Shown: positions 43,482 to 51,823, counted from the stretch's first letter. The stretch: DNA of 64,000 nucleotides from Streptomyces sp. NBC_00306 (GCF_036169555.1 NZ_CP108032.1:7750001-7814000); one strand, 5' to 3'. The notes: generated by a model from the sequence alone, not told the origin. Numbers and translations are program-made.

Positions 43482-43489
43482 GGGGGTAC
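43464..43489. promoter_or_regulatory. Palindrome upstream of the DUF418 gene
   Basis: Perfect 11-bp inverted repeat GTACCCCCGCC / GGCGGGGGTAC with a 4-bp centre, 55-80 bp upstream of the DUF418 start. A degenerate copy sits at 40070-40088. Operator for the adjacent response regulator, or an attenuator hairpin. Confidence 0.45.
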
Positions 43490-43759
43490 CCCTGGTCCGG
43501 CGGCCGATGTCGTGCGAGTCGGCAGACCGGGGTTGTCCGCGCCGCCCTACGCCACGATTTCGCAGCCGCATTCGTTTGCCCTGCCGGATCCCGAAGTCCT
43601 GTGCCGGATCTGTCCCATCGGGCCGACCCGATGGGTTGAGGAGTGTTTACACTGGGGAATTGCCTTGATTACCACATCTGTTACCAGCCCCGATATGCGC
43701 GGTCCGGTGGGACCGAAGGACATCTCGACGTGAACCGCACCGACTGCAGGTGAACGACC

Positions 43760-43906
43760 ATGTACTCGCAGTTCGACGAATCGACGACTGATCATGTCCT
43801 CGTGGCAGGCGGATTGTTTGTCCCGGCTCCGGGCCGAGCTCGAATCCGCCGGACGCACGCTGCCCGGGCTGAGGCTTTCCTTGTGCCCCGGAAGGAACTG
43901 TTGTGA
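43760..43906 (+). CDS. Candidate 48-residue leader ORF coupled to the carrier-domain protein
   Basis: ATG 43760 has AGGTGA six bases upstream; the 48-codon frame ends with TGA overlapping the GTG start of the next gene (GTGA), a standard translational-coupling overlap. The product (starts MYSQFDESTTDHVLVAGGLF) has no recognised family and is not MbtH-like. Third-position GC is lower than neighbouring genes, so it may be fortuitous or recently acquired. An overlapping alternative frame from ATG 43794 lacks a ribosome binding site. Confidence 0.35.
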   Translation: MYSQFDESTTDHVLVAGGLFVPAPGRARIRRTHAARAEAFLVPRKELL

Positions 43907-46900
43907 AGGGCAACAGCACTGAGGTGGATGCTGCCGCATCCGATTCCCCGGCCCTGGTGGACACTTCTGCCGATCGCCATGAACAGCGCAGCACCGAGGC
44001 ACAGTTGGCCGAGATTCTCGCCGGAGTTCTGCACACTGACCAGGTGTCGGTGGACGGTGACTTCTTCGCCGATCTGGGTGCGGATTCGTTGGTGATGGCG
44101 CAGTTCTGTGCCCGCGTGCGTAAGCGTGATGACCTTCCGACGGTTTCGATGAAGGACGTCTACCGCAACCCCACGATCCACCGGCTGGCCACCGAATTCC
44201 CCGGCGTGTCCACCGAGCCGACCGCGGTGGACTCCCGCGGTGTCACTGATGCGCCGTCACGGGTGGTGGAGGCGCAGTTGGCCGATGTGCTGGCCGGAGT
44301 TCTGCACACTGACGAGGTGTCGGTGGACGGTGATTTCTTCGCCGATCTGGGTGCGGATTCGTTGGTGATGGCGCAGTTCTGTGCCCGCGTGCGTAAGCGT
44401 GATGATCTTCCGACGGTTTCGATGAAGGACATCTACCGCAACCCCACGATCCACCGGCTGGCCACAGAATTCCCCGGCGTGTCCACCGAGCCGACCGCGG
44501 TGGACTCCCGCGGTGTCACTGATGCGCCGTCACGGGTGGTGGAGGCGCAGTTGGCCGAGATTCTCGCCGGAGTTCTGCACACTGATCAGGTGTCGGTGGA
44601 CGGTGATTTCTTCGCCGATCTGGGTGCGGATTCGTTGGTGATGGCGCAGTTCTGTGCCCGCGTGCGTAAGCGTGATGACCTTCCGACGGTTTCGATGAAG
44701 GACATCTACCGCAACCCCACGGTCAAAAGCCTGGCCGCCAATCTGGTGGTGCCGCAGAGTGAACCAGCCCCGCCCGACGCCGCGCCGCAAGCCGGGGGAG
44801 TGAAGACTGCCGAGCCCTCCCCGACCGGCACCGATGAGCCGGCCGCTGTGGTGACGCCGCGAGCCGGTACGGGGCAGTACATCCTCTGCGGGACGCTGCA
44901 ACTTCTCTTCTTCCTCGGTGTGTCCTTCCTCGCCGCCCTCTTCGCCGTGCGCGGCTACGAGTGGATCCAGGACGGCTCCGGGGCTCTCGACCTCTACCTG
45001 CGATCGACGCTGTTCGTGACCGCGGCCTTCGTGGGCGCCTGTGCCCTCTCCGTGGTCGCCAAGTGGCTGCTCATCGGCCGCTTTCTGCCCCGCCGGATTC
45101 CGGTGTGGACCCTTGGGTATCTGCGTTTCTGGTGTGTGAAAACACTGATCCGCTCCAGCCCGATGCGCCTGTTCGTCGGTACACCCCTGTATGTGCTGTA
45201 CCTCAGGGCACTGGGCGCCAAGATCGGCCGCGACGTCGCGATCTTCTCCCGCAACGTGCCGGTGTGCACCGACATGCTCACGGTCGAGGAAGGCACCGTC
45301 ATCCGGAAGGACGTGTTCTTCTCCGGCTACCGGGCGCACGACGGGGTGATCGAGACGGGTCCCGTCACGCTCGGACGGAACGCGACGGTGAGCGAGCAGA
45401 CCGTTCTCGACATCGACACCGTGATGGGTGACAGCGCCCAACTGGGCCATGTCTCCTCGCTCCACAGCGGCCAGAGCGTCCCCGCGGGGGAGGCGTGGCA
45501 CGGTTCCCCGGCCGAACCGACCACCACCGACTTCCGGGCCGTCGAGCCCACCCCGTGCGGCGGAGTGCGGAAAACCCTCTACACCGCTGCCCAACTCGTG
45601 TTGCTGCTGGGCGTCTATCTGCCGCTGGCGCTCGGCGGTCTGAGCCTCGTCTTCTCCGCACTGCCGCAGCTGGATGCGCTGCTGAACCCCGAACCGGCGT
45701 TCACGAGCCCCGGGTTCTACATCGATGCCCTGCTGGCCTCCCTGGTGGCCTTCTTCGGCGGCCTGCTGGCGGGCCTCGTGGCCGTGAACGCGGTGCCGCG
45801 GACGCTCCGCCCGGTGATCAAGCCGGGCAAGATCTACCCCCTGTACGGCTTCCACCACGGTCTCCAACGAGCCCTCACGCGGCTGACCAACATCAGGTTC
45901 TTCGTCCTGCTCTTCGGCGACAGCTCCGCCATCGTCCACTACCTGCGCTGTCTGGGATACGACCTGTGCAGGGTCGAGCAGACCGGCTCGAACTTCGGCT
46001 CCCTGGTCAAGCACGACAGTCCCTATTTGAGCCAGGTCGGCAGCGGGACGATGGTGGCCGATGGCTTGTCGGTCATCAACGCCGACTTCTCCAGCACGTC
46101 TTTCCGCTTCTCCCCGACCTCGATCGGAGCGGGCAGCTTCCTCGGCAACAACATCGCCTATCCCTCACGCGGCCGCGCCGGCGACAACTGCCTGCTCGCG
46201 ACGAAGGTCATGGTGCCCATCGACGGGCCGGTGCGTGAGGGCGTGGGGCTGCTGGGCTCCCCCAGCTTCGAGATCCCGCGCACGGTGATGCGCGACAACC
46301 GGTTCAACGATCTGGAGACCGGCGACGAACTGCGCCGCCGCCTGCCGGCCAAGAACAGGCACAACGCGCTCACCGCCACGCTGTACTTGCTGATGCGCTG
46401 GTTCCACTTCTACGTCGTCGCCCTCATCGCGATGGCCGCCGTCGACCTGTATCACGTCCACGGTGTGGCGCCGATCGCCGTGGCCGGCCTGTTCACCCTG
46501 GTGTTCACCGTCCTCTTCTACGCCCTGGTGGAACGGACCATCACCCGCGTGCGGCCGCTGAAACCGCTGTACTGCTCGATCTACGACCTGTCCTTCTGGC
46601 GCCACGAACGCTTCTGGAAACTGACGACGCACCGGTACATGCAGCTCTTCAACGGCACCCCGTTCAAGAACGTCGTCTGGCGGCTGCTGGGCGTCCGGAT
46701 CGGCCGCCAAGTCTTCGACGACGGCTGCTCGCTGATCGAACGAGCCCTCGTCACCATCGGAGACCGCTGCACCCTCAACGCCGGAACCGTGATCCAGTGC
46801 CACTCCCAGGAGGACGGGGCCTTCAAGTCGGACCAGGCGACACTCGGCGCCGGTGTGACCCTCGGGGTCGGTGCATTCGTCCACTACGGCACCACCGTGG

Positions 46901-47073
46901 GGGACAGGGCGTTCCTGGCGGCCGATTCCTTCCTGATGAAGGGTGAGGAAGTGCCTCCTGACGAGAGGTGGGGTGGCAACCCGGCCCGGGAGGGAGTCGC
47001 GGTCATGGCCGGGCAGCCCGGGGGCGGAAGGGCATCGGTGTCACGGACGGCGGGGCAGGCGCCGTCCGTCTGA
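43903..47073 (+). CDS. Triple carrier-domain protein with Pls-type six-helix synthetase domain, no adenylation domain
   Basis: 1056 residues; GTG 43903 with GGAAGGA upstream. Three tandem phosphopantetheine carrier domains (about 25-105, 116-196, 207-285), each DLGADSLVMAQF with the attachment serines at 62, 153 and 244. Then the membrane part of epsilon-poly-L-lysine synthetase type: helices at about 327-349, 368-390, 558-583, 606-630, 831-852 and 855-880 alternating with three hexapeptide-rich soluble lobes (ALGAKIGRDVAIFSRNVPVC; SPTSIGAGSFLGNNIAYPSR; LGVRIGRQVFDDGCSLIERA). Pls itself is A-T-(TM-C)3; here the A domain is absent and T is triplicated. Activated monomers must come from an enzyme encoded elsewhere. 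Membrane-bound assembly of a small homopolymer or transacylation of a carrier-bound residue is inferred. Confidence 0.88.
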   Translation: MKGNSTEVDAAASDSPALVDTSADRHEQRSTEAQLAEILAGVLHTDQVSVDGDFFADLGADSLVMAQFCARVRKRDDLPTVSMKDVYRNPTIHRLATEFPGVSTEPTAVDSRGVTDAPSRVVEAQLADVLAGVLHTDEVSVDGDFFADLGADSLVMAQFCARVRKRDDLPTVSMKDIYRNPTIHRLATEFPGVSTEPTAVDSRGVTDAPSRVVEAQLAEILAGVLHTDQVSVDGDFFADLGADSLVMAQFCARVRKRDDLPTVSMKDIYRNPTVKSLAANLVVPQSEPAPPDAAPQAGGVKTAEPSPTGTDEPAAVVTPRAGTGQYILCGTLQLLFFLGVSFLAALFAVRGYEWIQDGSGALDLYLRSTLFVTAAFVGACALSVVAKWLLIGRFLPRRIPVWTLGYLRFWCVKTLIRSSPMRLFVGTPLYVLYLRALGAKIGRDVAIFSRNVPVCTDMLTVEEGTVIRKDVFFSGYRAHDGVIETGPVTLGRNATVSEQTVLDIDTVMGDSAQLGHVSSLHSGQSVPAGEAWHGSPAEPTTTDFRAVEPTPCGGVRKTLYTAAQLVLLLGVYLPLALGGLSLVFSALPQLDALLNPEPAFTSPGFYIDALLASLVAFFGGLLAGLVAVNAVPRTLRPVIKPGKIYPLYGFHHGLQRALTRLTNIRFFVLLFGDSSAIVHYLRCLGYDLCRVEQTGSNFGSLVKHDSPYLSQVGSGTMVADGLSVINADFSSTSFRFSPTSIGAGSFLGNNIAYPSRGRAGDNCLLATKVMVPIDGPVREGVGLLGSPSFEIPRTVMRDNRFNDLETGDELRRRLPAKNRHNALTATLYLLMRWFHFYVVALIAMAAVDLYHVHGVAPIAVAGLFTLVFTVLFYALVERTITRVRPLKPLYCSIYDLSFWRHERFWKLTTHRYMQLFNGTPFKNVVWRLLGVRIGRQVFDDGCSLIERALVTIGDRCTLNAGTVIQCHSQEDGAFKSDQATLGAGVTLGVGAFVHYGTTVGDRAFLAADSFLMKGEEVPPDERWGGNPAREGVAVMAGQPGGGRASVSRTAGQAPSV
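43996..44733 (+). repeat. 273-bp tandem repeat, three copies, encoding the carrier domains
   Basis: Units begin at 43996, 44269 and 44542, exactly 273 bp (91 codons) apart, and differ at only a few bases (e.g. GAGATTCTC versus GATGTGCTG near the start of unit 2). The third unit ends after NPT, where the sequence diverges into the linker. Near-identity at DNA level, including synonymous sites, shows recent duplication or gene conversion. Confidence 0.92.
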
Positions 47074-47285
47074 ACCGGCTCCGAGATCGTGGTGCATCGC
47101 CGCGCGGAGGCTGCACATGCGGCGCGGAGAGTAGCGGTCTCTGTGGATCAGCCGTTGCGAGATGCTCATTTATGTCCCCATATGGTTAATGCGTCGTCAC
47201 CGAAAGTCACTGATGTCGGGTGCGTCGCTTGGGTCGGGCACCCCGCACACGCAAGGTGCCCTTCGGCTACGTGGAAGGACTGAGT

Positions 47286-48074
47286 GTGAGCACTCGCTTT
47301 GGCATGACTCGGGGGAAGGCGCTCGTCATCGCGGCAGTGGCCGCGATCGTCGCCTCGACACTCTCCGCATCGCTGTCGACCGCCGCAGACGGAAACGACG
47401 GAAACGAACCGCGCCCGGACCACTGGGGCGTGATCGCCCGCAACACCATCGGCTCTCCCGTCGCCGATCTGCGGAACGGCCCGTACGGCTCGTTCGGTGT
47501 GACGGGCACCGCCGCCAGGCCGCCCTATGGCCGGGGCAGCCTCGGCATCGAGGTGGCGGACGCATCCACCTCGCTGAGCCCCTCCAGCGAGAAGGTCGAC
47601 TTCGGCAATGAGGTCGACTTCTTCGGCGACCCGGTGCAAGGATTGCGGAGGGTCGGGTTCCACGTCTTCCAGACCGGGGAGAATATTTCGTACGGCGGCA
47701 CCGAGAACCTGCCGAACATCCGGTTCGAGATCGATCCGAACCTGACCGCGCTCCCGACCGACAACTACTCCACGCTCGTGTGGGTGCCGGACGCCTCGCC
47801 CGTGACGAACGGCTGGAGTCCCTTCCTCGATGCCACCTCGACCGGCTACTGGTACCTCACCGGCAACGAGACGGCCTGCAACCCTGCTGCCGAATGCACG
47901 TTGGAGGAGCTGAAGACCTCGCTCAACGACGGTGGCCAGGGAGCGACCATCCACACGGCCGCGGTGGGTAAGGGTCGCGACAACATGTGGGTCGGGGCCG
48001 TTGACGGGCTGCGCATCAATCAGACCGTCTATGACTTCGAGACCAGCGGCGTCAAGGAGCGCCGGGCCGGCTGA
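47286..48074 (+). CDS. Secreted beta-sandwich-like protein of unknown function
   Basis: 262 residues from GTG 47286 with GGAAGGA upstream, the same site and spacing as the preceding gene. A signal peptide (KALVIAAVAAIVASTLSAS, about 9-35) leads into a mature chain rich in Gly, Asp and aromatic residues. The last stretch VGAVDGLRINQTVYDFE resembles jelly-roll proteins of the concanavalin-like anchor type, and two cysteines (CNPAAEC) may pair. Located 212 bp after the Pls-like gene in the same orientation, possibly functionally linked at the cell surface. Confidence 0.75.
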   Translation: MSTRFGMTRGKALVIAAVAAIVASTLSASLSTAADGNDGNEPRPDHWGVIARNTIGSPVADLRNGPYGSFGVTGTAARPPYGRGSLGIEVADASTSLSPSSEKVDFGNEVDFFGDPVQGLRRVGFHVFQTGENISYGGTENLPNIRFEIDPNLTALPTDNYSTLVWVPDASPVTNGWSPFLDATSTGYWYLTGNETACNPAAECTLEELKTSLNDGGQGATIHTAAVGKGRDNMWVGAVDGLRINQTVYDFETSGVKERRAG

Positions 48075-48083
48075 CGCGACCGG

Positions 48084-48135
48084 CCGTGCCCTGGAGCGAC
48101 CGACCGGACGACGATCGGGGCGATCCAGGGCACGG
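48084..48135. terminator. Hairpin terminator between convergent genes
   Basis: 12-bp perfect stem (CCGTGCCCTGGA / TCCAGGGCACGG) with a 28-nt structured loop, 9 bp past the secreted-protein stop and 21 bp before the methyltransferase stop. Confidence 0.7.
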
Positions 48136-48156
48136 GTGCCTTGCCTTCCGTGAGCG

Positions 48157-48810
48157 TCAACTCCTGGCGATCAGGGCGTAGCGTTCGTCGGTGACCGGAC
48201 CGCCCCACAGGTCGGCCTTGCCGCTGAGGTCTTCGACGCGCAGGTGGGTGACGAAGGGGCTGACAGCGGCGGTGAGGTCGTCGGCGCTGATGCCGCGATG
48301 CCACGGCAGGGTTTCGGCGCCGGCCACGTACGGAACTCCGCTTTGTCCGGCTTCTCGCCAGCGTCCCTCGATCAGGACGAGAGTGCCGCCGGGCCGGAGC
48401 CGGGCAACCCAATTGCGCAGCGCGACCAGCGGGTCGGGCAGGGTCCACACCAGATGCCGGGAGAGCACGACGTCGAAGGCCTCGTCGCCGGTGGGCGGAG
48501 CGGCGGCATCGCCCACCAGGAAGCGCCCCTCCAGGTCTGCGGCGACGAGCTTGGCCCGGGCCTGTTCGGCCATGCGCGGTGCGAGGTCCACGCCGGTGAC
48601 CCGGTGTCCGGCTTCGGCCAGCAGCAGCGACAGCGACCCGGTGCCGCAGCCCACGTCCAGTACGTCCGCCGGGTCGGCCGGCAGCCAGGAGACAAGGCAC
48701 CTCGACCACGCCTCGCGGGTCTCGTCCTGGCGCAGGCCGTGGTCCGGCTCGTCGTCGAAGGCGGGGGCGGCAGCATCCCAGTAGGCCCTGATGGCAGCAG
48801 AGTTGGTCAT
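48157..48810 (-). CDS. Class I SAM-dependent methyltransferase
   Basis: 217 residues from ATG 48810 (GAAAGG upstream); TTG 48840 and GTG 48834 are in-frame alternatives. Motif I VLDVGCGTGSLSLLLAEAGH, acidic motif II GVDLAPRM and post-I DVVLSRHLVW are typical of UbiE/Tam-like small-molecule methyltransferases. Substrate unknown. Confidence 0.9.
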   Translation of the reverse strand: MTNSAAIRAYWDAAAPAFDDEPDHGLRQDETREAWSRCLVSWLPADPADVLDVGCGTGSLSLLLAEAGHRVTGVDLAPRMAEQARAKLVAADLEGRFLVGDAAAPPTGDEAFDVVLSRHLVWTLPDPLVALRNWVARLRPGGTLVLIEGRWREAGQSGVPYVAGAETLPWHRGISADDLTAAVSPFVTHLRVEDLSGKADLWGGPVTDERYALIARS

Positions 48811-48915
48811 GGGGCCGACCCTTTCATCCGGCACTGACAAGGAGTCATGCCCGATGTCCGGTGGGTGCCGGCGGCTGCCTACCGCCGGCTTCCGGTTCGT
48901 GCTCGGGGCGGCTCT

Positions 48916-49278
48916 TTATCGCCTGGCGCCGCGGGTGCGCAGGGCGAGCGCGCCGGCCATGGCCACGGCGCCCACACCGACCGCGGTGAGCGTGCCGGGC
49001 GACGCGAACGGGCGGTACGAGCCGGCGGCCATCAGGGACCATCGCGTCTGGACGGACAGCGCGCTCCCGACGCTCTGCAGAGACCCGAACGACAGCACCG
49101 ACATGCCGGACCCGATGGAGCCGACGGACAGCGAAGAGCCGATGGACCCGATGGAGAGCGCGCTGCCCACCGAACCGATGGACAGCACGGAGCCCACGGA
49201 GCCGATCGACAGGAAGGAGTCCTTCGACCACAAGGAGAGGGTGGAACCGCGGACTGCACGGGACGGGAATCGCGTCAT
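48916..49278 (-). CDS. Ser-Gly nonapeptide-repeat protein with C-terminal membrane segment
   Basis: 120 residues. Residues about 20-75 are tandem nonapeptides of the form S-[IV]-G-S-[VI]-G-S-x-L (SIGSVGSVL, SIGSVGSAL, SIGSIGSSL, SVGSIGSGM) with an underlying three-residue period, which could stack as a beta-solenoid. A hydrophobic helix (about 95-113, GTLTAVGVGAVAMAGALAL) and a basic tail RTRGARR follow, as in tail-anchored or sortase-less surface proteins. No family assigned. CACAAT lies six bases before the ATG, suggesting a leaderless mRNA. Confidence 0.7.
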   Translation of the reverse strand: MTRFPSRAVRGSTLSLWSKDSFLSIGSVGSVLSIGSVGSALSIGSIGSSLSVGSIGSGMSVLSFGSLQSVGSALSVQTRWSLMAAGSYRPFASPGTLTAVGVGAVAMAGALALRTRGARR

Positions 49279-49359
49279 ACGGTCATTGTGTCGTGAGACG
49301 GCGAGGCTCGCGCTGCAATGCGCACACGTGGCCGAAGAACTGCCGGAGCGGTGGTGTCG

Positions 49360-50001
49360 TCACGATCGCTCGGGGTTCGAACGGTCCTGTGGGAACAGGG
49401 CCGTCAGGATGCGCTGGAATCGCGAGGTCATCTCGTCGGCGGTCTGCTCGGGATGGTGCCGCCACCATCCGACCGCAGAGCTCACCGTCCCGTACCAGAG
49501 GTGCGTGACGAGGTCGGCATCGAGCGGCTCGGTCACCTGTGAGGCGCTGAGCACCTCGGCCACGCCGACCGCTCCCATCCGGTTGAACTCGCGCCGGTAC
49601 TCGGTCGCCCTCGCATGGAGGTCGCTGTTGGCGGCCACGGTGGTGTCGTAGACGAGTTCCCAGTCGTGCAGGCGGGATTGGAGCGCCCGGAAGACGGCCT
49701 CCATGGTGCGCGCGGCCCGCGCGATGTCCGGAGACCCGTCCTGCGCCGATTCGATCGCCGCGGCGAGGCGGGAGCCCGCGCGGTCCAGGCAGGCCAGATA
49801 GAGCCCGTCCTTGGACCCGAAGTACTCGTAGATCATGGGCTTGGTGATCCCTGCCCGCGTCGCGATGTCCGCGGTCGACCCGCGCACGTAGCCCTTGGTG
49901 CCGAACTCCTCCGCCGCCGCGTCCAGGATCAGTTGTTCCCGGTCCCTGCGGGGCATGCCCTTGGTTCCCACACCGCGCGTGGCCTTGTCCTGCTTGCTCA
50001 T
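49360..50001 (-). CDS. TetR-family transcriptional regulator
   Basis: 213 residues. N-terminal helix-turn-helix (LILDAAAEEFGTKGYVRGSTADIATRAGITKPMIYEYFGSKDGL, about 22-65) and an all-helical ligand domain. Divergent from the FAD-oxidase gene at 50069, 67 bp away, with a palindrome between; autoregulation and control of the oxidase are likely. TAGGAT lies six bases before the ATG, no Shine-Dalgarno. Confidence 0.92.
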   Translation of the reverse strand: MSKQDKATRGVGTKGMPRRDREQLILDAAAEEFGTKGYVRGSTADIATRAGITKPMIYEYFGSKDGLYLACLDRAGSRLAAAIESAQDGSPDIARAARTMEAVFRALQSRLHDWELVYDTTVAANSDLHARATEYRREFNRMGAVGVAEVLSASQVTEPLDADLVTHLWYGTVSSAVGWWRHHPEQTADEMTSRFQRILTALFPQDRSNPERS

Positions 50002-50007
50002 GGAGGC

Positions 50008-50041
50008 ATCCTATGCCAATCTGATCGCTCGGTAACTTACC
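50008..50041. promoter_or_regulatory. TetR promoter-operator region (TAGGAT and GGTAA-C-TTACC)
   Basis: TAGGAT (50008-50013, minus strand) six bases before the TetR ATG; the 11-bp palindrome GGTAACTTACC at 50031-50041 lies between the divergent TetR and oxidase genes and is a candidate TetR operator. Confidence 0.45.
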
Positions 50042-50068
50042 CATCATTAAGATCGGTGGTGTCGGGCG

Positions 50069-51700
50069 ATGCAGGGCAGGACGCGTTCGTGGTGGGGATG
50101 GGGCAATGTCGAGGACGCGGTGGTCGGCCCGGAGCGGGACGCCCTGACCCGGAGGGTCTCGGATCTGCTGCCGGGAGCGGACCTGACGGCACACGCGGCG
50201 CCGCCGATCGAGTCGTTCGGCGTGGGCGCGAGCAGGGTCCGGGCGCCGCGGACTCTGGCGCCGATCGTCTCCGAGGGTGTACGCGACCGGCTGGCGCACA
50301 GCCACGGTCAGGCTTTCCGCGACGTGGCCCGGGCGCTGCTGGGGAAGCTGCCGCACGTGCCGGACCTCGTCGTACGCCCCACGTCGGAGGCCGAGGTCGT
50401 CCAGGTGCTCGACTGGTGCAGCGACGCCGGTATCGCGGTCGTCCCCTTCGGTGGCGGTTCCTCGGTCGTCGGCGGCGTCGAGCCGCGTGTCGGCGGCGAC
50501 TACGCAGGGGCGATCAGCCTGGACCTCACCGCGATGAACCGCGTCCTCGAAGTCGACCGGATCAGCCGGGCCGCACTCGTCCAGGCCGGGGCTCTCGGCC
50601 CGGAGCTCGAGGACCAACTGCGGCCCTACGGCTACACGCTTCGGTTCTTCCCCCAGTCCTTCGAGTTCTCCACCCTCGGCGGCTGGCTGGCCACCCGCGC
50701 CGGGGGCCATTTCGCGACGGTCCTGACCCACATCGACGACCTCACCGAGTCCCTCCGGGTCGTCACCCCCGCAGGTGTCGTCGAGTCCCGTCGGCTTCCT
50801 GCTTCGGGTGCGGGCCCTTCGCCCGACCGGATGTTCCTCGGCTCCGAGGGATCGCTCGGCGTCATCACCCAGGCATGGGTCCGCCTCCAGGACCGCCCCC
50901 GGTGGCGGGCAGGCGCATCGGTGGCCTTCAGGGACTACGACGCGGGCGTGAACGCCGTGCGCGCTCTCTCCCAGTCGGGCCTGCATCCATCCAACTGCCG
51001 CCTCCTGGACCCCGTGGAGGCGTTCATCAACGCCGGCTCCCCGACGGCCGTCCTGGTGCTCGGCTTCGAATCCGCGGATCACCCCGTCACCGCCTGGATG
51101 GAACGCGCCGTGGAACTCTGCCGCGATCACGGCGGCACCCTTCCCGAGCCGGCGCGCTACACCGACACCGCCGACCGGTCCGCGCACAGCGGAGCCGCCG
51201 ACACCTGGCGGTCCTCGTTCGTACGGATGCCCTATCAGCGGGACGCGCTCGCGGCTCAGGGCATGATCGTGGAGACCTTCGAGACCGCGTGCACCTGGGA
51301 CCGGTTCGACAGCCTCCGCGCAGCCGTCGACGACGCGGCCCAGGACGCCATGCGCAAGGTCGGCGCCACCGGTGTGGTGACATGCCGGTTCACGCACGTC
51401 TACCCGGACGGCCCCGCACCGTACTTCGGGATCTACGCCACCGGTGACTGGGGCAGGACCGTGGAGCAGTGGGACGAGATCAAGGCGGCCGTCTCCGAGG
51501 CACTGCTCGCCACCGGTGGCACCATCACGCATCACCACGCGGTGGGCCGCGACCACCGGCCGTGGTACGACCGGCAACGTCCCGACCTGTTCGCCGCGGC
51601 TCTGCGGGCCGGCAAGGCGACGCTCGATCCGGCGGGCATTCTCAACCCGGGCGCTGTGATCGATCCTCTGCGCCGGCGGCAGGACCTGCCGCCGGCGTGA
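50069..51700 (+). CDS. FAD-binding oxidase, alkyldihydroxyacetonephosphate-synthase-like
   Basis: 543 residues. Starts with RTRSWWGWG, the hallmark of the ADPS branch of vanillyl-alcohol-oxidase-type flavoproteins; FAD-binding stretch VVPFGGGSSVVGG, MFLGSEGSLGVITQAW, and the C-terminal HHHAVGRDHRPWY. In actinomycetes such enzymes may form ether lipids or oxidise other substrates. Probably repressed by the divergent TetR protein. Confidence 0.9.
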   Translation: MQGRTRSWWGWGNVEDAVVGPERDALTRRVSDLLPGADLTAHAAPPIESFGVGASRVRAPRTLAPIVSEGVRDRLAHSHGQAFRDVARALLGKLPHVPDLVVRPTSEAEVVQVLDWCSDAGIAVVPFGGGSSVVGGVEPRVGGDYAGAISLDLTAMNRVLEVDRISRAALVQAGALGPELEDQLRPYGYTLRFFPQSFEFSTLGGWLATRAGGHFATVLTHIDDLTESLRVVTPAGVVESRRLPASGAGPSPDRMFLGSEGSLGVITQAWVRLQDRPRWRAGASVAFRDYDAGVNAVRALSQSGLHPSNCRLLDPVEAFINAGSPTAVLVLGFESADHPVTAWMERAVELCRDHGGTLPEPARYTDTADRSAHSGAADTWRSSFVRMPYQRDALAAQGMIVETFETACTWDRFDSLRAAVDDAAQDAMRKVGATGVVTCRFTHVYPDGPAPYFGIYATGDWGRTVEQWDEIKAAVSEALLATGGTITHHHAVGRDHRPWYDRQRPDLFAAALRAGKATLDPAGILNPGAVIDPLRRRQDLPPA

Positions 51701-51823
51701 GAGGAGCCGCAGGGCTCGGCGACAGCGCCGGCGTGTTTGTTGCGTGCCCCCGGGCCTCGGGGACGACCATGCGTCATCCGTGTCGTCGGTGTCATCGGCG
51801 TCGTCCGCGGCGCCGGGGCACGG

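Larger units (their letters stand above)
43410..43902. promoter_or_regulatory. Divergent promoter region
   Basis: 490 bp between DUF418 and the Pls-like gene. The part at 43640-43720 is distinctly AT-richer (GTTTACACTG, TTGATTACC), likely the promoter of the Pls-like gene; the candidate leader ORF occupies 43760-43906. Confidence 0.4.

Noticed and set aside
43996..44733. Regular repeats considered as a CRISPR array
   Set aside because: Period is 273 bp with no short palindromic repeat or variable spacers, and the units encode carrier domains in frame.
44530..46014. 494-codon minus-strand frame opposite the carrier/Pls gene
   Set aside because: Gln/Glu/Arg-rich antisense translation; the plus strand holds clear carrier and Pls-type motifs.
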